From the NCBI RefSeq assembly GCF_932526225.1, contig NC_064042.1, positions 13,031,040 through 13,095,039 on the forward strand: a stretch of DNA of 64,000 bases. Reading direction: 5' to 3'. Each line of letters opens with the position of its first letter. Position 1 is the first letter of the stretch. Position numbers and translations under genes: made by a program. The stretch is from Nematostella vectensis. Lineage: Eukaryota > Cnidaria > Anthozoa > Actiniaria > Edwardsiidae. The notes under the pieces were generated by a model. It was not told the origin of the DNA. It saw only the letters and a list, made by a program, of their open reading frames with translations, and did not search any database. Of this stretch, positions 51,051-61,727 are shown piece by piece.

Positions 51051-52085
51051 TTATTCCATTTCTTGATTGGAGGCCTGCGGTGACTGGTGCACTTGACCCA
51101 TGACAACATCCTCTACTTGGTACGTTTTGGGCGACGACACCATGCAAACTGGACAGCCATCAATCAAATTTTCAATTGTATTTCTATATTTTCTCAGCCT
51201 CCAGGCATACAGGAATGGATTGACTGCAGCATTTAGATTGATGAGCATTCCCATGACATAGTAGCACAATACTAAAATATGGAACTGCGAGCGGCATGGA
51301 GCGCATGCGTAGAAAACAACTTGAGTCAAAGTCCACGGGACGAAACAAGTCTTAAAGACAGTCAGCATGGTCAAGATCGCTCGCGTCACCTTTCGTTCGC
51401 GCTCGAGGACCAATCGGACAGTCGTCGCCGAGGATTCGAATCTCTGAACTCGCTTTGCTTGTCGGTGAACAAAGAACAATATGAAGGAATAAAATACTTG
51501 GATTATGAGTATAACCAGCATTATTTGTATAGTGAAAGCCAGGCCTAGAGCATATCGGGCGCTTAGGAACCCCACCATTAATGCAAAAGCCACGGAGTAA
51601 AGCCATATCCCGACGGCTGCGAGTTTAGCGCGTCGCGGTGTCATTATAGTCGAGTACTTATTTGGACGCGCGACAGCCATCAGTCGATCAACACAAAGAC
51701 CAAGAATGTGCAACACAGAGCTTGTTACGAGCCAGAAGCACAACCCATTATATGCGTGCTCTAGATTATGGACTACATTATTTCCGAAAAAGTGACCGGC
51801 AGCGGACACGGGGCTGTAGACTAGTCCTATTAGAAGGTCACTGGCGGCCATGCTACATATCAGTGGGGTGCTTGGCAAGTGCCTAAGATGTCTCAAAGGG
51901 TCTCTCACCGCAGCCGCTATGACGAATGTGTTTCCCACGATGTTGAACGGCGCAATAACGATTATAAGAATCCCTGTCACAAAATTCAATGACGGATAAT
52001 GTTTGTTGAAGGTAACACGGGCGATTACTGCTCCGTGTGTGCTGCTTTCGTCCCATAAACTAAAGTTATTGCTTAAAGCCGCCAT
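51051..52085 (-). CDS. intronless class A (rhodopsin-like) GPCR
   Basis: 344 residues from the ATG in a strong context (AAAAATGGCGG). An ATG-less or weaker start lies 17 codons upstream (52136). Seven hydrophobic segments are visible. Signature residues: GN in TM1 (IVGNTFVI), the D of TM2 (MAASDLLIGL), DRL in place of DRY after TM3 (GLCVDRLMAV), and NPFLY in TM7 as the NPxxY motif, followed by a basic helix 8. The usual TM6 CWxP is replaced by a FVPW sequence. ECL2 is very short and has no Cys, while ECL3 has a CAPC pair. These features recall the melanocortin/cannabinoid-type branch, but the ligand cannot be inferred. One N-glycosylation site (NFS) is near the N terminus. A nearly identical defective copy is at 63389-64000. 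Confidence 0.9.
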   Translation of the reverse strand: MAALSNNFSLWDESSTHGAVIARVTFNKHYPSLNFVTGILIIVIAPFNIVGNTFVIAAAVRDPLRHLRHLPSTPLICSMAASDLLIGLVYSPVSAAGHFFGNNVVHNLEHAYNGLCFWLVTSSVLHILGLCVDRLMAVARPNKYSTIMTPRRAKLAAVGIWLYSVAFALMVGFLSARYALGLAFTIQIMLVILIIQVFYSFILFFVHRQAKRVQRFESSATTVRLVLERERKVTRAILTMLTVFKTCFVPWTLTQVVFYACAPCRSQFHILVLCYYVMGMLINLNAAVNPFLYAWRLRKYRNTIENLIDGCPVCMVSSPKTYQVEDVVMGQVHQSPQASNQEME

Positions 52086-52611
52086 TTTTAATTGATGTTG
52101 TATCTTACGCTTTGGTTTGTCAATTTTAAACAGCATTCATTCTTTATCATATCAGATATATTTTTCACGGGCTTTCTAAGTCCGGTTTGCTCGGCGCTGC
52201 TCACGCAAAGTGGAAACTCTCTTTTCTTCGTCTATGTGATCCAGTAATTACCTTAATGGCTGTTCCGGCTTCTCCTTTAAAATATCCATTGATTCCGATT
52301 TATTTGATTGAAATGATAAACGTACACGTGAGGTTGTGTCGAAGTTTTGTTATTAGAATCGAATTCATAATATGCTTTCTTTACCCTTACGTTATTGTGT
52401 TTTCCATTTCGTTTGTTCTTGAGCTTTTCCTTTCTAACAAGTCACTTTGGATGATTCAGCATTTCTTGTAAGGGCACCTCCTTGTGTTAACAATGCAATA
52501 TCGCCTAACAAAGGTCTGTTTTAGAAGGCGTTTTGCCCTGCAAACGTAAATGAGTTTTCACCGCTATTCCTTCTTCAAATGCTCTCTTCGCGTCTTCCGC
52601 TTTTACCTCTT

Positions 52612-52920
52612 ATCGTACACCTATTTCTAAAAAGGTTGTCAGTGCAAATGGCGAATGGCAAATAGTTAATGGCAGTTCTAAGCCCGAACGGTGCTTCTGG
52701 GTACTAATCATTCGTAAAATTTAAGGTGTTAAATAAAGTCTAGCAATGTCATGAGACATACATTGATGATCTTTAATGGATAATTGTTTGATTTATCTAT
52801 ATTCTTCAGCATTTAGTAGAAATTTAATGAGACCCATGGCTCCTTTCGGTCCTAGAACTGCCATTTGCCAATCGCCATTTGCCGTTTCGCACTGACAACG
52901 TTTTTTGAAATAGGTATGTA
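52612..52920. mobile_element. MITE-like element with about 60-bp terminal inverted repeats
   Basis: The left arm (tacacctatttctaaaaagg, then ttgtcagtgcaaatggcgaa) matches the reverse complement of the right arm (cgcactgacaacgttttttg, aaataggtatgta). The words aatggcgaatggcaaatag and gccaatcgccatttgcc form the inner part. Confidence 0.85.
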
Positions 52921-53497
52921 TAATGATATGCAATTCTTCTAAGTGTTATTATCCCCACACATGTAATCAAATTAGCTTTCTGCAAGAGCTTTAAAGTAAA
53001 TACTAAATGTGGTTATCAACAGTGATAATTAATTTTCTTTTTACTTTTGCACACAGTTTGACAACGTACGACAGAGTATGTTTTGGAAAAAGATGCTAGA
53101 AATTGATTCATTGATTCAAGTCTTTTGCCATATATGCAGCACCGGCGGAGTAGTATTCATTTAACATACATAAACATATTTAATCGAGACCATTAGCTGT
53201 GAAAATACTATTATCCAATTTTGGCAAACGTGCTACGCGGGGCATGACAGCGGAAAGTTCAAGTAACATTTATCGCTTTCATCCCTGGGAGAGAAATTCG
53301 GCATGACCCTCCCAAGTAGATCTACTTGAGCATCAAACAAAACACCGACATGTCTTAGTAGTTACATTTTTGTTTTGATAAAATTCGCCGATGTAATCTT
53401 ACTAAGCAGATTCAGTTGAGAAACTTCTCGAAATCATAATCTTAACGAATCTTTAAGTTCCATAAATAATTACAGTAAGCTAAAGCGGATGGTCTTT

Positions 53498-54026
53498 TTT
53501 AAGGTAATTCCCTTGATATAGTTCTACAACCCAGAATTTTTTTAAACTTGGCATAAACAATACTGAAGTTAAGGGCTTACAAAAAATGTAATTAAAAAAA
53601 TGGGGGTACCGACCTCGTTTTCACAACAGAGGGGCGTAGAGTTGACGCGTTTTTACTGATCGAGCGAGGAAAAATCACAACTCTTAGTTTTCAAAAAGAG
53701 TGCCTTTAGTCTTTAGAAAATTAAGTTCTGTTTGTCGAGCTGCCAAAATCCGATCTCCTAAACAATAACCCGTAGTAGCTAATGTTCAAAACAATCACAC
53801 CCAACTTTTTTTATTCCTTCAGTATATCATTTTTCCGTATATATTTAACTATTTGAGCAAATAAAAAATGGGGGTAACCGACTTCGTTTTTCTGTCAAAG
53901 CGATAAGTGAAAAACGCGCGCCTTTTGCTGTGTTATCCTTGTACAACTGTGGCGCGCGCGCAAAAAATTCTAACGCCACTATGCGCAGAAGGGGTGCGCA
54001 GTGCAATTCTAGGGAATTGCCTTAAA
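53498..54026. mobile_element. MITE-like element, ends ttaaggtaattccct
   Basis: The left end ttaaggtaattcccttgata mirrors the right end (ctagggaattgccttaaa). Inside, aaaaaatgggggtaccgacctcgttttc and its cousin aaaaaatgggggtaaccgac form a direct repeat of about 270 bp period. The right part is GC-rich (gtggcgcgcgcgc). Confidence 0.65.
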
Positions 54027-54974
54027 CGCAAAGCACGTCAGAGATGACAAGTTTTTGTCTGAATGTTTCTCGCGATCGATCGAATCTAATACCAATACCG
54101 ATCCTCAAACAAATTCAAATTTATGAAGAATTAACAATATGATTTGACAGACCTTGTAGCTCTTGGCACTAACCGGTCTCGATCGGCACGGTTTCTCGAG
54201 ATACCAAGCAATCACATTCCATTCGGAAAACTATTACAACAAATCATTCTTAAAAAAAGTCTAAATTGATCCTTATTGTCGACTGTACGTCAACAGACAT
54301 AGGCTGGAGGATAAACAGCTCCAGTTAGTCACAGGACGAGGACGACGGCCAGGAAAACGAGATCGACAAAGATGCCTTCTGCATGAAGATCAATTTCAAT
54401 TTTATTGCAATGAAATAAGCAAAAAGTAACAGTCAGAGACAGATAAAATGAACTAAGGACAACATTGCTACATTGGCAAACGATGGAAACTTTCAAGTCC
54501 TCAATTGGCTGTGAAGATTCTTACATCCTATTTAGGATGGAAAACGGCTAAAATGTCTTCAGGCAGAACGAATATCCACGTGCCGCTATTGAATTCTGGA
54601 TCAAAATTGCAGTCGTATTCCACATTGTCGTCGTTCGTTGAAAGAAAAAATCCTCGAAGAGAAAAAATGATTCAAAACATCCTACATTAAGACATGAGTT
54701 TCGGAACGGGGTTCACTTATCAAACCACCTCGTCGAAAGCATGGTGCGAAACAGCTAGTTCGACTAGCAAATCATCTGGAGGATGGATGTACATCTTTTA
54801 GATAGTACTTTTCGAAAGTACCTACAAGAAGCCATGCTTCAACCTAAAGTTAGATTTGTTGAACATCAAGCAAATCACTGTAAAATATATGGACCTCTAA
54901 TAAGGACCGAGCATAAGACCGAAACTGAGGGTCTCCCACCCTAATAGGTTATAATAGCCTAGGTAAGAGAAGGA

Positions 54975-54975
<1 letters not shown>

Positions 54976-55034
<59 letters not shown>

Positions 55035-55036
55035 CG
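54976..55036. repeat. (CAA)n microsatellite, about 20 units
   Basis: Uninterrupted aac/caa repeats. They generate poly-V and poly-L open frames on the - strand, which are not genes. Confidence 0.95.
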
Positions 55037-55304
55037 AAACAATGGAAACGAGTTCTGTAACATCCACAATCTTGCCAACTTGGTTTGCAACGACACGAAC
55101 AACGTAACATATTAAAAACCCAAAAAAGCAATATAATTTGTACAAGTGGGGAATAGCTTGGAAGAATTGTTGAATAGTCGATTAACAAAAACACATAAAA
55201 AATACGAATACGTTTGTATCACAACAAATTATAACAGCACCGGAAGGACGACCCCAATCCTCATTCTACTTTGGACGCCATAGCATAATGGCCACGCTAG
55301 CAGT

Positions 55305-55830
55305 ATGGGATCTATTGGGAATTACTCGGATGAAGATTCCAACGTATCGACAAAAACATTTGAAGATTATTCGGATAGCGAATCTACCCAATCCGATCAT
55401 ACTACGGTTGAAACCCCCGCTTCAGACGAAAATATAGATGATACCATCCCAAATGTCTGGGATCGTCTGCAAGCTGAATTAATAGATCGCTCTCATGGTC
55501 ATTGGAAAGAACTTGTTGCTACGTATGAGCAGCGTAAAAAAGGCTGAAGTGGTGGCTGAAGTCAAAGCAACAAATGACCTTGTTCCCCAATATCGTAAAG
55601 AGCTAAGAAAAGTCGTTTTTTAGCATCTAAAGTGGATGCGTACTTTACGGAAGGATCAGATTTAAGAAAATCATAGATACGCGATAAAACCTAATGGACA
55701 AAGACGGGTTTGACTGGAGTGAAGTAACGGAATCGCCTATAAGTAAGAGAAAATTACTGCCGTCAAAGATGTTCAGAGAGTAGTCGATTCCTCAGCAAGC
55801 AGATGTCCCAACTTGGAATAAACCATTTTA
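55305..55830 (+). pseudogene. decayed coding relic, possibly from a mobile element
   Basis: An 80-codon frame (TTG- or ATG-like start near 55305; acidic and Ser-rich; ends LVATYEQRKKG) stops. A shifted frame starting about 55526 continues in the same style (VKKAEVVAEVKATNDLVPQY, then KELRKV) before a stop at about 55621, and further fragments (TLRKDQ, MDKDGF) follow in other frames. Several frameshifts and stops in continuous protein-like sequence indicate a dead gene. The family was not recognised. An AATAAA is at about 56005. Confidence 0.4.
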
Positions 55831-56383
55831 CAATCGTAGTTGAACTGCTTGACCGTGAAAAAAGCCGTTTTAAAGAATAATGTTATGTAATCTAAGCTCT
55901 AACTAAAATTACAGTGCTAGTTGTGCTAGCTAAAAATCTTTGTATACTCAAACGATCTCAACATTGTTACCCTAGTAATTTTTACTTTATCATTAACGTT
56001 GAATAAAAACAAGTGCTCGCTAAACAATGGTGCGTTGTCTTTTAGTAGACCTCATTTAAATTTCCATACAATAACCCGTAAGAGATCCTTTTTCTCTCCA
56101 CGCACCCTAGCGGTAGAGCTCTAGTTTTGTTGACCTCTGTGTCAACAAAAGACATGGTCTAGAACAAAGGACAACCTGTGTCAACAAAGGCTCATTACGT
56201 ATGCCTGCGCAAAAAAGGGCTAATTCGGTCCCTACTATACTACTAACAATAGCGACCTGGCTTCCCATCACCTATAGAACGTTCACAAACGCAGGCTTAA
56301 ACATATAGCGATCACACAACCTGACCGAAAGCGAGTAACACGTTGCCCCTAGGTAAGATATCTAAAACTATATTAGAACTATA

Positions 56384-56792
56384 TTAGTTCCCTCGCGCCA
56401 TTGCTAGGTAACCATAGCGACCATCGAATGTCATATTGTATCCCTTCGGCAGACACACTGGCTTCGTAGGCGTCCCAAACCTATGGATCGTACTTGCAGT
56501 GAAGTCCCTATTCGCGGGTTTTATCACGATCGCATTGCTTGAGCCCACAGATGGGTCTTCGTCATAGTAGTTGAATGGCCGAATAAAGAATCCTGCCGCA
56601 TTCGCGGGGGTTGCAGTCGTCGGGATGTCTTCGGAATGAGGTACATGCATCAAGCCAGTGGTTACCCAGGCAACCAAATCTTGATTAATTATATCCTCGT
56701 CGTCACGTACGAAGTCTCGGAAATCGATATGGGGTGTCGAGGGCGCATTTTGGTTGTACAAGGAGGTACTGGAAGGTTCACTATCCTTTTGT
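56384..56792 (-). CDS. copper amine oxidase, exon 5 (last)
   Basis: The acceptor TTTTCAACAG completes an Arg codon split with exon 4 and leads into QKDSEPSSTS. It has 135 full codons to a stop. It carries the third copper ligand in LMHVPHSEDIP (His at about residue 735 of the protein) and the family's FFIRPFNYYDEDPS segment. The C-terminal tail is short. Confidence 0.92.
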
Positions 56793-56969
56793 CTGTTGAA
56801 AAGGAGAGCAAAAAGCAGTTACTAACAGGCCATAGCTTGTTAGGTAAACTCGCCTCATTTAAGATTTAAAAAAAGTTATGGTTATCTTTTTGCACAGCGA
56901 CTAGACCACCCATTTGTTAAAATTGACTAAACAAAAACCGGTCCCTCTAAATCGGTGTAGCTGGTTTAC

Positions 56970-57286
56970 CTGGTGACAGCAAGCTGATAAAGAGACCAAC
57001 TAATCATCGGAATCATGCCAAAGTCTTCTGGGTAGAGCTGCTTCATGATGCCATGATGTTGGATCCTGTACCCCTTCTTGACCCCCATCTTATTTTTCTT
57101 TTCCTCGTTGAAAAAGTTGAGATACTTGGGCGTGTCAAAATTGAACTTGTACAGGGCTTCCTGCTCCGTTTTCTTGACGCTCGGTTTGAGAACTTTCCTG
57201 AACAAATGTGGTGGGTAGTCAGGCATGAAGCGGTTGGTAGTGTTCTCAATGCCTATCTCAATCGTCTCGTATGAGTTGGTAGTTCC
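56970..57286 (-). CDS. copper amine oxidase, exon 4
   Basis: The acceptor CTATTACAG is in phase 0, with 105 codons plus two bases to CCAG|GTAAAC. The segment KKGYRIQHHGIMKQLYPEDF and the end SWSLYQLAVTR match the family's region before the last copper His (YQLAVT is characteristic). Confidence 0.92.
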
Positions 57287-57773
57287 CTGTAATAGGGGGA
57301 AATCAACGATAAGTTAGTCGATGATGCCAGTGTAGGTGGCGCCGGCAGTGTATGTGTTATGATATCAGGGGCCAAGGGTGTGCAGAGCCCTGGGCTTTGG
57401 GGGCACGTGCCCCCACAATATTTTCAAAAACAAATTAAGAAAATGACCAGTAGGGGCGTGGCTGAGCTCCCCAATGTTTTCTTAATGTTTCTGTGTATCG
57501 TGCCACCCGCCAATAATTCTAGGCCTCCCATGGCTATGAGTTGCAATAAGGTTAGCCCCGTCCGGCCCTCCTTACTATGGTGACGTTTATCAATTTTAAT
57601 GAGTAATGGTTAGTTTGAGTTATTCTCGTTTTGAGGTTCAATTGATTCCGAGTCAAAAGGACTCAAGGTCCAAATTCCAGGAAAATCGAGATTTTAGTTA
57701 TCCAAGTCCCAGTTCTACTTCAATTACAGACACGATCAGTACAAGATTTAAAGTGCGGTAGTCCCACGCTAAC

Positions 57774-58001
57774 CTCTACATCCAAGTCGACCTTATAGTG
57801 GAGCAGGTGGTCGTGTGTTGTACTGGTCAGGTGGTTGGTGTGGATTGGGTAGCCATAGGGTGACACATCAGGCGTGTAGAACGACCCAGAGACGAAACCG
57901 GAAGCTGACATTTTGACCTCAATGACGCCATTTTGGTAAAAAATGGCATCGTGAACGTAGTCATAGTTACCGATAGTTGCTATGGTGCGAAGGACAAGAA
58001 C
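57774..58001 (-). CDS. copper amine oxidase, exon 3 (cofactor and copper site)
   Basis: The acceptor CGTTTTCAG and donor GAG|GTTAGC are both phase 0, with 76 codons between. It contains the NYDY motif (TIGNYDYV), whose first Tyr (about residue 514) is the one self-processed to topaquinone. It also has the His-x-His copper ligands (THDHLLHYKVDLDVE, about 564 and 566). All are conserved, so the enzyme should be active. Confidence 0.94.
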
Positions 58002-58074
58002 CTGAAAACGAGGCAAATGATGAGCCTTTGCACTCTTACAGACACACTTAATTGGCTACCCAATATCGGAATAA

Positions 58075-59152
58075 CAACTATTGGAATATATCAAGAGACC
58101 ATGATATAAGAGAAAAAATCCCCGTGGCCCATGATGTCGTCCATGAAAGCTATTTTTAGATTGCGCGAGCTTGTCAATCATAGCATCCATATATGGTTCG
58201 TCGCGCCATATTTGGTTATGGGCACCACGAGCTAGTACAATTTCACAACAATTTTTTTCCTTTTTATCCTTTTAGCTGCTCTTCAAGGCTCATGATCACA
58301 ATGCTTTTCATAGGGTGGTGCCCTGGTATCTGTTAAGTTATCTAATGTTCAGTTATCTAAATGTTATATAAATAATTGAACGGGAAGACGTCGGGGAGAC
58401 GGTGAATTTGAAGTTCATACAAGATACATCGTGCAGACTCCTAAAAAGTTCTTTTTCTCTGCAATTCGGTGAGATATACCTAGGCATTCTTAGAGTCTAT
58501 GTTATGTATTTTAATACAAGAAGGCCTTTATTTTTAGACGAATGAACTTCATTTCTACACGTTTCTAAATGTTCATAAATCATGTCACTCAAGAAACCCT
58601 TGTCAAAGGAATAAGATTTATTTCATTATAAAGACTTGAAATCTTTTATTGGTGAAATACCTGTCTTAATAACCACAATATCGGTGTGAATATAATGTTA
58701 TTAAGTTCTGGATGTATCTTTTTCATCAAAAGGGAATTGGTAGAGAATTGTGTGTTGTAAACACAGATTTCTGATTGATAGTTATTTTACATTGCGAATC
58801 AGCTGTGAAAACGTTTACTGGGGAAGTTGTTCCCCACGCCTAAAATCACGCACTCTATGCAACGGTTGATTGAATATAGCGTACTATCTGGAAAATCATT
58901 TTCACAGCGTCCGTAAAAAAGGAAGGTATTTTCGGTCAAAAAGATTTCCATAACAGCCTTTGCCGGTTCACATCGCTCAAGATGTTATCACGAGTAAGAC
59001 TTATGTTGCTAGGAAACGTGAGTGCTGACCAATCAGAGGCCTATCTAAAAAAAACTGGTTGTTCTAAAAATAGCTTTCACGGACGTCATCATTGGAACAT
59101 ACCCTAATACGGGGATTCGTTTTCTTACATCATGGTCTCTTGAATATATCCA
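58075..59152. mobile_element. 1.1-kb element with about 90-bp terminal inverted repeats in the amine oxidase intron
   Basis: The left arm (ggaatatatcaagagaccat, then aatccccgt, then gtccatgaaagctattttta) matches the reverse complement of 59056-59152 (ggatatattcaagagaccat, aatccccgt, gtccgtgaaagctattttta). The interior of about 900 bp has no recognisable transposase. Probably a non-autonomous DNA transposon lying between exons 2 and 3. Confidence 0.8.
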
Positions 59153-59403
59153 GTCACGTACTATCAGGAATCTCGCAATTTGATTGGCTCCCGTACTCTT
59201 TTGAGCCATAGATAGTGAGTAGCGAAAAAGCGGCAACGAAAGCGGTTATCTATTACTGAGAATTATTAAAACTTTCATTTATTTGAAGGTAGCTTTATAC
59301 TAAAATAATTCCTAAAATAATGCAACTTGTTGACTATCTATTCACTCATAGAAAACTCGAACATCTGGCAACTCAACATCTGATTGACAACTGATAGACA
59401 CAC

Positions 59404-59585
59404 CTGATTGGTCATTCCGCCGTAGAATCGGTACGCACTTGAAAAGTCATTTGCGTAATGTCGTCTCAGCGGAATACCCGAGTTTAACTCAAACAAACAT
59501 GCTGCATTCTTGATAGTATATGGACCGGAAGTGTCCGCCATATGGACGACGTCAAAAAACGTAGCTGTACCCGGGCAGTCGACGC
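59404..59585 (-). CDS. copper amine oxidase, exon 2
   Basis: The acceptor ATTTATTTAG completes a Gly codon with exon 1, followed by 60 codons to ATCAG|GTGTGT (phase 0). VDCPGTATFFDVVH and CLFELNSGIPLRRH align with the conserved block that leads to the cofactor site in animal amine oxidases. Confidence 0.92.
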
Positions 59586-60097
59586 CTAAATAAATAGGGA
59601 TAGGTTTGTTAAGCACTATTGAGAAAGAAGTCAAATCACATCTTCGGCAAACCCAAGAAAATACTATGCTTGCCTTCATGGATCCACTACCAGGTCACAT
59701 CCCTCAAATGGCCATCCTATTCTTCCTAATCCACCTCTTTATAATCATATATTAACCTCGTTATTTTGGCTCTCATCGTAAACATCTTTATCATCCCTAT
59801 CCTTCTCCTTCCATCTCACATCATAGTCATCATCTATAATTGATTTTATCATATTACGACAATATTTTGTATCATTCAAATCACGACTTTCGACCTTCTT
59901 ATTCAAGGGCCCTAACATCTTATAGCACTTATATAGGTGGTAACACCTTTTAGCCTCAGGTAAACCCTAGGGCCCCATCTACATGTGCCCCATAAATAAA
60001 AACACAATTATTGACCAAACCACACCCTTCACAACCCCCCACTGCCTTACCGTCTACACGCACTTAAAAGTCAGCCACTGACCAGATCCATCCTTAC

Positions 60098-61418
60098 CTG
60101 GAACCAGATCATGATTGTTGCTTCCTGTGAACCAGTTACTATCCACAAAGTTGTTACTTCCCTGAACCGGCGAGAATCCAGTGTATGTGGCGATAGCTTC
60201 TTGTAGGCTCAACTCATAAATAATCCGCGTCCCGTTGAATCGGATGTCATAAATTTGGAACCCTTTGAGGGTATCAATGCGGAAGTCAAAAGCCCAGTTC
60301 ATGTATTCCACGTGACGACCCCGTACTTCATATCGCTTACCATCCGGCTCGTACAGCTCTGGGCCGCGCATTGGCTTGGAAGGCTGGGGCCGACCACGAC
60401 GCTCGTAGGAGGAAAAGAGTGTGTCAGTGTCAGGGATCTTGGTTTTGTTTAAAGTATCAGCATCATATGCTACCAAGAGTGCGTCTAGGGAATCGAAAAG
60501 CTGTCCATTGTAGTAGACTTTTCCGACGCTCCATTTAGAGGTATCTGAGCCTGCGTGATCAATATAAATTTCGAAGGGCAGTGGGTATACGAACAATGGA
60601 GGGTGATCGCGGTGGAAGGCATACCAGGCACCACGGGTTTTGTTTGTGTAACCCACGGGAGCAGAGAACTGCATAGTAAGGCAGCGATCCGTGCAATTGT
60701 GATAGGAGTAGCCGTCAAAGCTCTCTGTCAACAAACGGTAAGCCTTACGTGACACATTCTTCCAAATATGACTTAGGGCTCTAATCTCTACTGATAAGAA
60801 AGGTCGGGAGTCGAAAGCAATCGGATACGATCGCCCAGGGATCACCCTTAGGCGATGGCTAGTCGGTTTCGATACAGGCCCAACGATATATTCTTCAACT
60901 ATAGGGGGCTTCGCTGCTCCTTTGAATATTACCACAAGTGCTTCTCGTTCCGGTTTGGCTTGATTTTTGTCAAGATATCTTAAAGCGGCTGCTTTAGAAG
61001 GCGGCTGAAATTGTATCATTGCAATAAAGTTTGAGTCTACTTTGGCTTTAAATTGTGCAACATGTACCGGTGTTAGTCCAAGCTTTTCAATCCCTAGCAT
61101 GTAGTCTCGTACCGCTTTGTGTTCGTCCTCTAGTAGGTCCTCAAACAGCCCTCGCTCTGACGAACTCGTGGACTCCCGTGACATTCCTTCAGCACATTGT
61201 GGTGTAACTTTATCAGATGTGCGTACTGGCCTTTGGTCGTTCCCACGAGTTGCTACTACAATGAGTGCAATAAGTAACGCCAAACATAGCAGAAGTAGAA
61301 TCAAAGACAAATATTTCCAGAGTCTCGAAGAACTAGAGGTGAATGTTGTCGTTTTTGCATGAGTAGAATCTCCCTGACCGTGAAGTGCAACCTCTTCTTC
61401 GGTTTCTTGTGAGGTCAT
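60098..61418 (-). CDS. copper amine oxidase, exon 1 (membrane-anchored N-terminal part)
   Basis: Copper amine oxidases oxidise primary amines to aldehydes, releasing ammonia and hydrogen peroxide. The start chosen is the ATG at 61418 (context GGACCATGA); the frame stays open upstream to 61724 but without family similarity. Residues 1-33 are acidic and Ser/Thr-rich, 34-56 form a strong transmembrane helix (YLSLILLLLCLALLIALIVV), and the rest is extracellular, a type II topology as in vertebrate AOC3. The N2/N3 domains and the start of the catalytic domain follow. FVDSNWF carries the catalytic-base Asp (about 426, 88 residues before the topaquinone Tyr, close to the family spacing). The exon ends at CCAG|GTAAGG. 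The whole protein is about 818 residues in five exons. Confidence 0.92.
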
Positions 61419-61727
61419 GGTCCTTATCGATATAGTACAAATAAGGCGTTCTAGTGTGAGAAACACAAACAATTCTTCTAAGGCTATTGATGAAAGGATG
61501 ATATCTCTTAGCCGCTGAATTATAATCACCGTTTTCTGTTTTGTCTGCGTAGGGAGCCAAGGCATGTGACTTGCTTTATCTGGAGTTAGCATGTGAATTG
61601 TATTGAAAACAAAAGAAAGGAATTCAAAGATAATTGCATAATCAATGTCAAGCCCTAGGGTGGGGGGGTTTGTTAGGCTAAATTCTGATAATAAACCCTC
61701 TATTTTGACTGAAATGTGAAACAATAC

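Larger units (their letters stand above)
52137..54960. other. intergenic, inverted-repeat elements
   Basis: No gene recognised. Contains two MITE-like elements (52612-52920, 53498-54026). Around 54280-54690 a few open stretches are reminiscent of decayed coding DNA but are interrupted by stops. Confidence 0.5.

Noticed and set aside
51279..51886. Open frames antisense to the GPCR
   Set aside because: Shadows of the GPCR frame, repeated in the second copy for the same reason.
54897..55194. poly-V and poly-L - frames
   Set aside because: Reading of the (CAA)n microsatellite.
60054..60097. Extension of amine oxidase exon 1 to an in-frame stop (GQWLTFKCV)
   Set aside because: The donor CCAG|GTAAGG at 60098 joins exon 2 as LVPG-VDCPG, exactly as in the family, so the extension is intron.
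61419..61724. Upstream in-frame extension of the amine oxidase
   Set aside because: The extra 100 residues have no family similarity; the ATG at 61418 has a better context and directly precedes the cytoplasmic tail and anchor.
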